A DNA stretch of 64,000 bases from Bacteroidales bacterium (GTDB taxonomy: Bacteria > Bacteroidota > Bacteroidia > Bacteroidales > WCHB1-69): assembly GCA_017395245.1 (NCBI GenBank), contig JAFPVR010000116.1, forward strand, positions 1 to 64,000. The letters are read 5' to 3'. The notes under the pieces are model-generated. The model made no database searches. It saw nothing but the letters and a program-made list of their open reading frames with translations, and was not told where the DNA came from. Positions 44,575 to 50,812 of this stretch are shown here, in pieces (position 1 is the stretch's first letter; each line of letters starts with the position of its first letter). The position numbers and the translations under genes are program-made.

Positions 44575-45699
44575 CTATTTCCGGGCGGCATCTACTACCA
44601 CCTCGGCGGCGTTCATCGAGGCTGACCCGTTGCCGAGTTTCGTGTACAATTCCTTATACTGCGCCTTCATGGCGGCGACGTGTTCCGCGTCTTCCGTGAT
44701 GAGGCGCAGTTCTTTTTCTAACCTTTCCGTATTGTAGTCGTGCTGGATGAGTTCGGTTACAACCGGCGCGTCCATAATGAGGTTCGGCAGGGAAATGTAG
44801 TTGATTCCCGAGATCAAGTGCTTGGCTATCAGGTAGGAAATCTCGCTGCCGGCATAGCAGACCACCTGCGGGGTGCCGATCATGGCGGTCTCCAAGGTGG
44901 CCGTTCCGGAGGCCACGATGGCGGCCTTCGCGTTGGCCAGCAGCGCGTAGGTGTTGCCGCAGACGGTGCGGACGTTGTGGCCGTGCAAATGTTTGTCATA
45001 CAATTCTTTCGGCAACCACGAAACCGTCGATACCACGAATTGGTATTGCGGAAACAGCTCCGCCACTGTCAGCATCTGCGGCAGCAGCGCGTTGACCTCC
45101 TGTCGGCGGCTGCCGGGCAGCAGGGCGATAATCTCGCGGTCATCCAACCCGTTGTCTTTCCGGAAATTGCGGACTTCCGGCCGTTCGGGCAGGTCGCGGC
45201 TTACGGCATCCAACAGCGGATGGCCCACGTAGTGCACGTTCATGCCGTTTTTGGAGTAAAATTCCTTCTCGAATGGCAAAATCACCATCATTTCATCCAC
45301 ATCGCGCTTGATCTGCTTGATGCGGCCCTTCTTCCAGGCCCAGATCTGTGGCGAGATGTAATAGACGGTCTTAAGGCCGCGCTGTTTGGCAAACTCAGCG
45401 ATGCGCAGGTTGAAGCCGGGGTAGTCAACGAGCACGAGCACGTCGGGATTCCATGCAATAATGTCTGTCTTACAGCGTTTTATGTTGCCCAACACGGTCC
45501 TGAGGTTGACAAAGACCTCCCAGAACCCCATGAAGGCCATCTCCTTGTAGTGGAGCAGCAGTTCCGCGCCGGCGTCGCGCATGAGGTCGCCGCCGCAGCC
45601 GCGAAACTGCGCCTCGGAGTCTTTCTGCCGGATGGCCTTGATGAGGTTGGATGCGTGCAGGTCGCCGGAGGCCTCGCCCGCCACGATGTAGTACCGCAT
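44575..45699 (-). CDS. lpxB: Lipid-A-disaccharide synthase
   Basis: A protein of 374 residues with YIVAGEASGDLHASNLI at the start, FNLRIAEFAKQRGLKTVYYI, LLPGSRRQEVNALLP and ASGTATLETAMIGTPQVVCY, all LpxB signatures. It condenses UDP-2,3-diacylglucosamine with lipid X. It starts 3 bases after the yqeY-like stop on the same strand, so it is the last gene of the sodB-to-lpxB run. Confidence 0.96.
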   Translation of the reverse strand: MRYYIVAGEASGDLHASNLIKAIRQKDSEAQFRGCGGDLMRDAGAELLLHYKEMAFMGFWEVFVNLRTVLGNIKRCKTDIIAWNPDVLVLVDYPGFNLRIAEFAKQRGLKTVYYISPQIWAWKKGRIKQIKRDVDEMMVILPFEKEFYSKNGMNVHYVGHPLLDAVSRDLPERPEVRNFRKDNGLDDREIIALLPGSRRQEVNALLPQMLTVAELFPQYQFVVSTVSWLPKELYDKHLHGHNVRTVCGNTYALLANAKAAIVASGTATLETAMIGTPQVVCYAGSEISYLIAKHLISGINYISLPNLIMDAPVVTELIQHDYNTERLEKELRLITEDAEHVAAMKAQYKELYTKLGNGSASMNAAEVVVDAARK

Positions 45700-45702
45700 C
45701 GC

Positions 45703-46152
45703 CTATTGCGCTAACTGCTGTTTCACGATGTCGGAGACCGTCTTGTTGTCGGCCTTGCCGGCGAAGGCTTTGGTGGCCTGGCCCATCACCTTGCCCATGT
45801 CCTTCATCCCGCTGAAGCCGCCCTCGGCGATGATATTCTTGACGATGGCCTCCACCTCTTCGAGGGAAAGCATTTTCGGCAGGTAGGCTTTGATGATGCC
45901 GAGTTGGAACTCCTCTTCTTCGGCGAGGTCCTCGCGGTTCTGTGCGCGGTAGGTCTCCGCCGACTCCTGGCGCTGCTTGACCAGCTGTTTCAGGATCTTG
46001 ATTTCGGACTCCTCGTCGAGGTCTCCGTTGCCGCCTTTCTGGGTCTTGGCCAGCAGGATGGCGGATTTCACTGCACGTAACGCGTTCAGTTTCTGTGACT
46101 CGCGGGCTAACATGGCCGCTTTGATGTCGTTGTTGATGGTTTGTTCTAACAT
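45703..46152 (-). CDS. GatB/YqeY domain protein
   Basis: A protein of 149 residues, all of it a YqeY domain: AAMLARESQKLNALRAVKSA, EIKILKQLVKQRQESAETYR and FSGMKDMGKVMGQATKAF. The fold matches the tRNA-binding tail of GatB; its role is unsettled. Upstream is a 50-bp TTATGGG array separating it from tcdA. Confidence 0.93.
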   Translation of the reverse strand: MLEQTINNDIKAAMLARESQKLNALRAVKSAILLAKTQKGGNGDLDEESEIKILKQLVKQRQESAETYRAQNREDLAEEEEFQLGIIKAYLPKMLSLEEVEAIVKNIIAEGGFSGMKDMGKVMGQATKAFAGKADNKTVSDIVKQQLAQ

Positions 46153-46218
46153 TTTAAATGGTTATGGGTTATTGGTTATTGGTTATTGGTTATGGGTTAT
46201 GGGTTATTGGTTATTGAA
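46153..46218. repeat. GGTTATTGGTTATGGGTTAT word array
   Basis: About nine TTATTGG/TTATGGG words. The last of them (46204-46218) encode the final residues FNNQ and stop of TcdA. Confidence 0.8.
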
Positions 46219-46995
46219 ACATGGTTCCTGTTCGCTCGCTCGTGCCACTGTCTGTACGAGGAGGCCGGCGAGGGTGAAGCCGAAGATGACGGTGATGTGG
46301 GCGACGGTGCCGTTGGTCTGTACTTTGTGGAAGGCGTCGGGAGTGGTGTCTTCTTCGAGGTCAGTGGGTTGGTTGTCAAGAACTTCGGGGGAGTAGACGC
46401 AGAGGAACTTGCGCTCGGGGTATTGCTGCCAGTGCTTGAACTTCTTTCGCAGGCCGCGGGCGAGCGGGCAGTAGCTGACTTTCCAGAACTCATCGACGCG
46501 GATCTTGGTCGGGTCGAGCTTGAGGGCCGAACCCATGGAGGAGAACAGCGTCACGGGGAGGCTGGTGGCGTGGAGGATGAGGTGGGCCTTGGGCGATAGA
46601 CTGTCGATGGCGTCGATCACGAAGTCGTACGCTTCGAGGTGGAAGCTGTCGGCAGTGTCGGCGGCATAGACTTCGGCGCGGACGGTGATGTCGGCGTCGG
46701 GATTGATGGAGAGGAGTCTGTCGCGGAGAACTTCGACCTTCAATTTTCCGACAGTCTCGGTGGTGGCCTGCACCTGCCGGTTGAGGTTGGTGACGTTCAC
46801 GGTGTCGCAGTCCACGAGGGTGAGGTGGCGCACACCGCTACGCACGAGGCTTTCGGCGCACCAGCCGCCCACGCCGCCCACACCGAAGAGGATGACGCGC
46901 ACATTGGCCAGTCGCGCCATCGCCTCGCCACCGAGCAACCGCTCCGTGCGGTCGAACATGCCGGCAGTGCTAAGGTTTTCTTCGTTTGCGGTCAT
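46204..46995 (-). CDS. tcdA: tRNA threonylcarbamoyladenosine dehydratase (TcdA/CsdL)
   Basis: A protein of 263 residues of the E1/MoeB/ThiF fold. The N-terminal ILFGVGGVGGWCAESLVRSG is the ATP-binding loop, followed by LVDCDTVNVTNLNRQ and DFVIDAIDSLSPK. TcdA cyclises t6A37 to ct6A in tRNAs. The start overlaps the stop of the gene before it by four bases (46992-46995). The C-terminus ends in a repeat array. Confidence 0.9.
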   Translation of the reverse strand: MTANEENLSTAGMFDRTERLLGGEAMARLANVRVILFGVGGVGGWCAESLVRSGVRHLTLVDCDTVNVTNLNRQVQATTETVGKLKVEVLRDRLLSINPDADITVRAEVYAADTADSFHLEAYDFVIDAIDSLSPKAHLILHATSLPVTLFSSMGSALKLDPTKIRVDEFWKVSYCPLARGLRKKFKHWQQYPERKFLCVYSPEVLDNQPTDLEEDTTPDAFHKVQTNGTVAHITVIFGFTLAGLLVQTVARASEQEPCFNNQ

Positions 46996-47711
46996 ATATC
47001 TTCACGTCTTAATAAGTCGCTGGTAATCATGCGGTTGTCTTCCATCGGGAATTTGAGTTTCCCGTAGTTGGCCTCCGACACCGACATCTTGTGGTGCAGC
47101 TTCTGAAATAGTTTCTTCCGCCGGTATTCTTTCACGGCCGCTTCGGACTCATAATACAGATATTGGAGGAAGTCCAGCACCTGTTTGCTCTTTTTCTGCT
47201 CTTGTGCGATGAGCTGCGGGGTGTTCTGGCAGAGGATTTTGTGGTCGGCCGCAAGGGGTAGCATTGCGATATAGTCTTCGATGTCGGCCTGTTTGTCGGC
47301 GGAGAGCAGGAACAGATAGTCGGCTTGCGGGTAGGAGAACAGGATTTTCGTAAACCCTTGATTGTTGAAGAGATAGTAGTCGTCTTCGAACAGCAGCCCG
47401 CCGAGAAGCGGGTTTTGTTCTCCCATTGAGAGGGAAAGCGGGGCGGTGGTTTTGTTGGCTAAAATCACCAGGTCGATTTCAAACTCCTGATTGAAAGAGG
47501 TGAAATACATTGGGAATCGCAGGTCCGGATGTATTTCGTCCAGGGTGATATCCCCGATGTAGGCGCAGGGTTGTTTGAGCCGTTTCTGCACTTGGTTGGC
47601 GAAGGCGAGGTGCGTGAGAGGTGACTTCACCCAGCAGAGCCAGTAGTTGTTGGCGCTGCCGAACGAGTCTAACGAGATGACGCTCTCGGTGTTTTTCCTT
47701 CGCGTAGCCAT
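46992..47711 (-). CDS. Uncharacterised protein, IPExxxVDY-like
   Basis: A protein of 239 residues with no signal peptide. The N-terminal SFGSANNYWLCWVKSPLTHL, FNQEFEIDLVILANK and SYPQADYLFLLSADK segments recall the IPExxxVDY family of Bacteroidetes, but the eponymous motif is changed (YPQADY). The C-terminal third is basic and helical (EYRRKKLFQKLHHKM). It lies 8 bases downstream of sodB and overlaps tcdA. Function unknown. Confidence 0.55.
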   Translation of the reverse strand: MATRRKNTESVISLDSFGSANNYWLCWVKSPLTHLAFANQVQKRLKQPCAYIGDITLDEIHPDLRFPMYFTSFNQEFEIDLVILANKTTAPLSLSMGEQNPLLGGLLFEDDYYLFNNQGFTKILFSYPQADYLFLLSADKQADIEDYIAMLPLAADHKILCQNTPQLIAQEQKKSKQVLDFLQYLYYESEAAVKEYRRKKLFQKLHHKMSVSEANYGKLKFPMEDNRMITSDLLRREDI

Positions 47712-47719
47712 AACAGTCT

Positions 47720-48334
47720 CTATTTCAGCACTTCGGCGTAACGGTTCTCAATCACGGTCCAGTCGAGGATACGGAAGAGATCCTTGAGCTGGTCGGCGCG
47801 GCGGTTCTGGTAGTCGAGGTAGTAGGCATGCTCCCACACGTCGAAGGTGAGCAGAGGGTGGAGGCCATGCTGGAGCGGGTTGCCGGCGTTGGGCTCTTGG
47901 GTGATTTGCAGCTTGCCTTCCTCGTCGGCGGCGAGCCATACCCAACCGGAACCGAACAGGGAGACGCCCTTCTGCACGAACTCGGTCATGAAGTTGTTGA
48001 TAGAGCCGAAGTCGCGGTCGAGGGCGGCGGCGAGCAGTCCCGACGGGGCGGACTTGGCGGGCTTCGGGGCGAACTGGAGGAAGTAGAGGTTATGGTTGAG
48101 GGTTTGGCCGGCATTGTTGCGCATGCCGCCCTCGGCCTTCACGACGACCTCCTCAAGGGGCAGGTTCTCCAACGGGCTGCCGGGCAGTGCGGCGTTGAGG
48201 TTGTTGACGTAGGCCTGCAGGTGCTTGCCGTGGTGAAACTGGATGGTCTGTGCCGAGATCACCGGCGCGAGCGCGTCCTCCGCGTAGGGTAGGGGAAGCA
48301 GTTCGAATTTTCCGTCTATAGGGTTGGTAATCAT
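47720..48334 (-). CDS. sodB: Fe/Mn superoxide dismutase
   Basis: A protein of 204 residues; ATG 48334 agrees with the promoter at 48363-48370. Metal ligands: His34 in FHHGKHLQ, the NHNLYF His, and Asp/His in FDVWEHAYYLDY. NAGNPLQHGLHPLLTFDVWE is the typical late segment. Cytoplasmic detoxification of superoxide in an anaerobe or microaerophile. First gene of the run to lpxB. Confidence 0.96.
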   Translation of the reverse strand: MITNPIDGKFELLPLPYAEDALAPVISAQTIQFHHGKHLQAYVNNLNAALPGSPLENLPLEEVVVKAEGGMRNNAGQTLNHNLYFLQFAPKPAKSAPSGLLAAALDRDFGSINNFMTEFVQKGVSLFGSGWVWLAADEEGKLQITQEPNAGNPLQHGLHPLLTFDVWEHAYYLDYQNRRADQLKDLFRILDWTVIENRYAEVLK

Positions 48335-48362
48335 TGTTTTAAGTTTTTGATGAACGAAAGCG

Positions 48363-48370
48363 CAAATGTA
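48363..48370 (-). promoter_or_regulatory. Bacteroidetes -7 element (sodB)
   Basis: TACATTTG on the minus strand, 28 bases before ATG 48334. Confidence 0.6.
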
Positions 48371-48411
48371 CATAAATTTCAAATATACACAGGCGTGATG
48401 AGATTGTCGTA

Positions 48412-48441
48412 TGTAGAGCCGTCATAATATGGCGGCTCTAC
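48412..48441. repeat. 30-bp palindrome family, copy 8
   Basis: TGTAGAGCCGTCATA / ATATGGCGGCTCTAC variant; two tandem 12-base CGGAGTTACAC units follow it. Confidence 0.75.
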
Positions 48442-48469
48442 CCTCGGAGTTACACCGGAGTTACACCGG

Positions 48470-48498
48470 TGTAGAGACGCAAAATTTTGCGTCTCTGC
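48470..48498. repeat. 30-bp palindrome family, copy 9
   Basis: GTGTAGAGACGCAAA / TTTTGCGTCTCTGC, overlapping the next copy by two bases. Confidence 0.75.
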
Positions 48499-48525
48499 AG
48501 AGCCGTCATAATATGGCGTCTCTAC
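48497..48525. repeat. 30-bp palindrome family, copy 10 (supplies stop)
   Basis: GCAGAGCCGTCATAA / TATGGCGTCTCTAC. The minus-strand TAG at 48522-48524 is the stop codon of the FGE-like/sialidase gene. Confidence 0.75.
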
Positions 48526-50147
48526 ATTTCCACCCATTTCAGGTTGAACCGGTAGTGGACGCGGCTGGAGAGGAGGTGGATGATGCCGTCGGGGGTCTGC
48601 GTGCAGGCCAGGTAGCCGGCGGGCTCGGCGTGATCGGCATCGAGGGTGAACGTGCCGGTCCAGGCACCGCCGTCGAGGGTGCGCGTCTTGCCGTCGGTGA
48701 GTAGCTTACGCACCGGCCATGTCTCGCCCTCGTCGTAGGAGAGCGCCACGAAGAGCCCCTGCTCGCCGAAGGAGCAGAGCATCAGCGGACCCTCCTGCAG
48801 ACGGCGGAACACCAATCGCTGTCCGCTGCCGATAGGCGGGAAGGGGGAGGCACTGTAAGTCCACTCTTTCCCCATGCCGAGACCACGGCTGCAGGGCATC
48901 CGGCCGTCGATGGAGTTGCCGCGCCCGAGGGCCATTAGGGAGCCGTCGCGCAGCTCCACGATACCGGCGTGTATGCCCGCGATGGTGCCGCGTAAGTCTT
49001 CGAAGTAGGTGTCTGAGAAACCGACGAGCAATGCGGTACCGTCCTCGCCGCCGGGCCCCGCGTCACAGCAAAGCAGGATGTCGCCATTGTTGGTCACGAT
49101 GGGACCGGCGATAACCTGGTGATGCACATCGTGAGAGGGCTTTGCCAGATAGGGATGGCTCCAAGAAAGTCCGCCGTCGAGGCTTTTGCGCACGCAGAGC
49201 GCGAGGTCGCGCCACTCGCCCGCGTCGCCCACACCGTTGAAGTGCAGCATCGAGCCATCGGGCATCGTCAGCAAGGCGCTGCCGGTCATATTGCGCTCGG
49301 GAACTTTGAAGAAGAGGCTCGCCGGAGACCACGCGCCGTCATGGTAGAGCGACTGTAGCACCACCATCTCGCGCCCCGCCTCGGATTCGGTGGAGAACCA
49401 GATGGCCAGCAGGTCGCCGTTGGTCGTATAGGTGACGGCCGGCTGGTGGTTGTGGGAATAGAATGGGGTCTGCGTGTCGACGGGCGGGATGATGTAGGGC
49501 TGTGGTTCGGCGAAAAAGGGCTCTTGCGTCATATCCGGTACAACCTCCTCTACCACACGGAATCCCCGCAGTACGGAACGATCCGTAGGAATGGCCGCGC
49601 TGCGGACGTCGCTGCGCAGGTATCGCACCTCCGTGTTGTGGCTGCCCCCGCGCGTGACGCGGAAGTCGGCCGATGCGTCCCAGGGATCGAGACACCACTC
49701 CTCCACGTTGCCGTGCATGTCGTAGAGTCCCCAGACGTTGGGCGCGAACTGTGCCACTAGAAGCGAGACGGTGTCTTTGACGCGATTATTGCGCTGGGCC
49801 TTCCACTGATTTTCGGGGAAAGTGTCGCCGGTGTTGTAGGCGGTGGTCGTGCTGGCGCGGCAGGCCAGTTCCCACTCATCCTCCAAGGGAAGCCGGAAAC
49901 GACGGCCCGAGACCTGCGACAGCCAGTGGCAGTACTCCATCGCGTCGTACCATGACACCATGGTCACCGCATCGTTGTCGCCGGTGGAGAATGTGCGTTT
50001 GCTAAAGGGGTCGAAGACTTCGTATTGCGCGTTGGTGATTTCCGTGGCACTCATACGGATGCGGGTGCCCGGGATGTCCACCATCGTCGGGATGGTGTCG
50101 GCCGGCGTTAGCGCCAGCAGCAGGGAGATGATGGTAAGTGACATCAT
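48522..50147 (-). CDS. FGE-like (SUMF1) domain fused to a BNR sialidase-like domain
   Basis: A secreted protein of 541 residues; ATG 50147 agrees with the promoter. Residues ~20-205 are a formylglycine-generating-enzyme-like fold: ATEITNAQYEVF, AMEYCHWLSQVSGRRFRLP, WGLYDMHGNVEEWCLD and RGGSHNTEVRYLRSDVRSAA. The two active-site Cys of true FGE (in R-x-R-C-A context) are absent. Residues ~225-541 are BNR-type with Asp boxes SLDGGLSW and SYDEGETW. A role in binding or cleaving sialylated glycans is plausible; enzyme activity of the first domain is unlikely. Confidence 0.85.
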   Translation of the reverse strand: MMSLTIISLLLALTPADTIPTMVDIPGTRIRMSATEITNAQYEVFDPFSKRTFSTGDNDAVTMVSWYDAMEYCHWLSQVSGRRFRLPLEDEWELACRASTTTAYNTGDTFPENQWKAQRNNRVKDTVSLLVAQFAPNVWGLYDMHGNVEEWCLDPWDASADFRVTRGGSHNTEVRYLRSDVRSAAIPTDRSVLRGFRVVEEVVPDMTQEPFFAEPQPYIIPPVDTQTPFYSHNHQPAVTYTTNGDLLAIWFSTESEAGREMVVLQSLYHDGAWSPASLFFKVPERNMTGSALLTMPDGSMLHFNGVGDAGEWRDLALCVRKSLDGGLSWSHPYLAKPSHDVHHQVIAGPIVTNNGDILLCCDAGPGGEDGTALLVGFSDTYFEDLRGTIAGIHAGIVELRDGSLMALGRGNSIDGRMPCSRGLGMGKEWTYSASPFPPIGSGQRLVFRRLQEGPLMLCSFGEQGLFVALSYDEGETWPVRKLLTDGKTRTLDGGAWTGTFTLDADHAEPAGYLACTQTPDGIIHLLSSRVHYRFNLKWVEM

Positions 50148-50168
50148 AAGAACGGTTTTAAAAGCCCG

Positions 50169-50176
50169 CAAAAATA
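50169..50176 (-). promoter_or_regulatory. Bacteroidetes -7 element (FGE-like/sialidase)
   Basis: TATTTTTG on the minus strand, 21 bases before ATG 50147. Confidence 0.65.
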
Positions 50177-50221
50177 TAATTTTCCCCCAACAGTTAAAGT
50201 CAACGTTCCACGTAAAAATTG

Positions 50222-50229
50222 TATCTTTG
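50222..50229 (+). promoter_or_regulatory. Bacteroidetes -7 element (GNAT gene)
   Basis: TATCTTTG, 25 bases before ATG 50255. Confidence 0.7.
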
Positions 50230-50254
50230 CCGTTTCAATAAAAAAAACGAGACT

Positions 50255-50689
50255 ATGCAAGAATATCAAATCCGATTGATGACGATTGACGATTACGACC
50301 AGGTGTATGCGCTTTGGTCAATTACCGAGGGCATGGCACTGCGCGGGTATGACGACTCCGCGGAGGGCATCGCCAAGTTCTTGAAGAAGAACCCCACCTC
50401 CAATTTCGTGGCGGTGATGGACGGCGAGATTGTGGGGGTGATTATGTGCGGCATGGACGGTCGCCGCGCCTACATCTACCACACCGTCGTGCGCAAGGAC
50501 CTAAGGCAGCGCGGCATCGGCAAGGCGCTGCTCGGTATGGTCTATCACGCCATCGAGGCCGAGGGCATCAAGAAGAACGGGTTGCTGGTGATGCGCGACA
50601 ACGAAATCGGCAACACCTTCTGGCGGATGCAGGGCTGGACCGAGCGCACCGACCTCAATTATTACAGCAAGAACAACGTGGAACAGTAG
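50255..50689 (+). CDS. GNAT family N-acetyltransferase
   Basis: A protein of 144 residues; ATG 50255 fits the promoter, while an in-frame ATG at 50219 precedes it and is not used. The acetyl-CoA motif A is TVVRKDLRQRGIGKALLGMV (R-x-x-G-x-G/A) after the VGVIMCGMDGRRAYI strand; ENTFW-like NEIGNTFWRMQGWTER follows. The closest named function is unclear (a RimI/acetyltransferase type). Its TAG stop is part of palindrome copy 11. Confidence 0.88.
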   Translation: MQEYQIRLMTIDDYDQVYALWSITEGMALRGYDDSAEGIAKFLKKNPTSNFVAVMDGEIVGVIMCGMDGRRAYIYHTVVRKDLRQRGIGKALLGMVYHAIEAEGIKKNGLLVMRDNEIGNTFWRMQGWTERTDLNYYSKNNVEQ

Positions 50690-50713
50690 GGGCGAATGAT
50701 TATTCGCCCCTAC
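50686..50713. repeat. 30-bp palindrome family, copy 11 (supplies GNAT stop)
   Basis: GTAGGGGCGAATGA / TTATTCGCCCCTAC, perfect. TAG 50687-50689 ends the GNAT gene. Confidence 0.85.
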
Positions 50714-50745
50714 GGGCACCTCGGTGTCTAAAAAATGAGCAAGTG

Positions 50746-50753
50746 TATCTTCG
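50746..50753 (+). promoter_or_regulatory. Bacteroidetes -7 element (adhesin)
   Basis: TATCTTCG, 59 bases before ATG 50813. Confidence 0.55.
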
Positions 50754-50812
50754 CATGCTCAGTCAATTGTTGACCATATAATCCAATTAATCAATAACAT
50801 AATCCAACAAAA

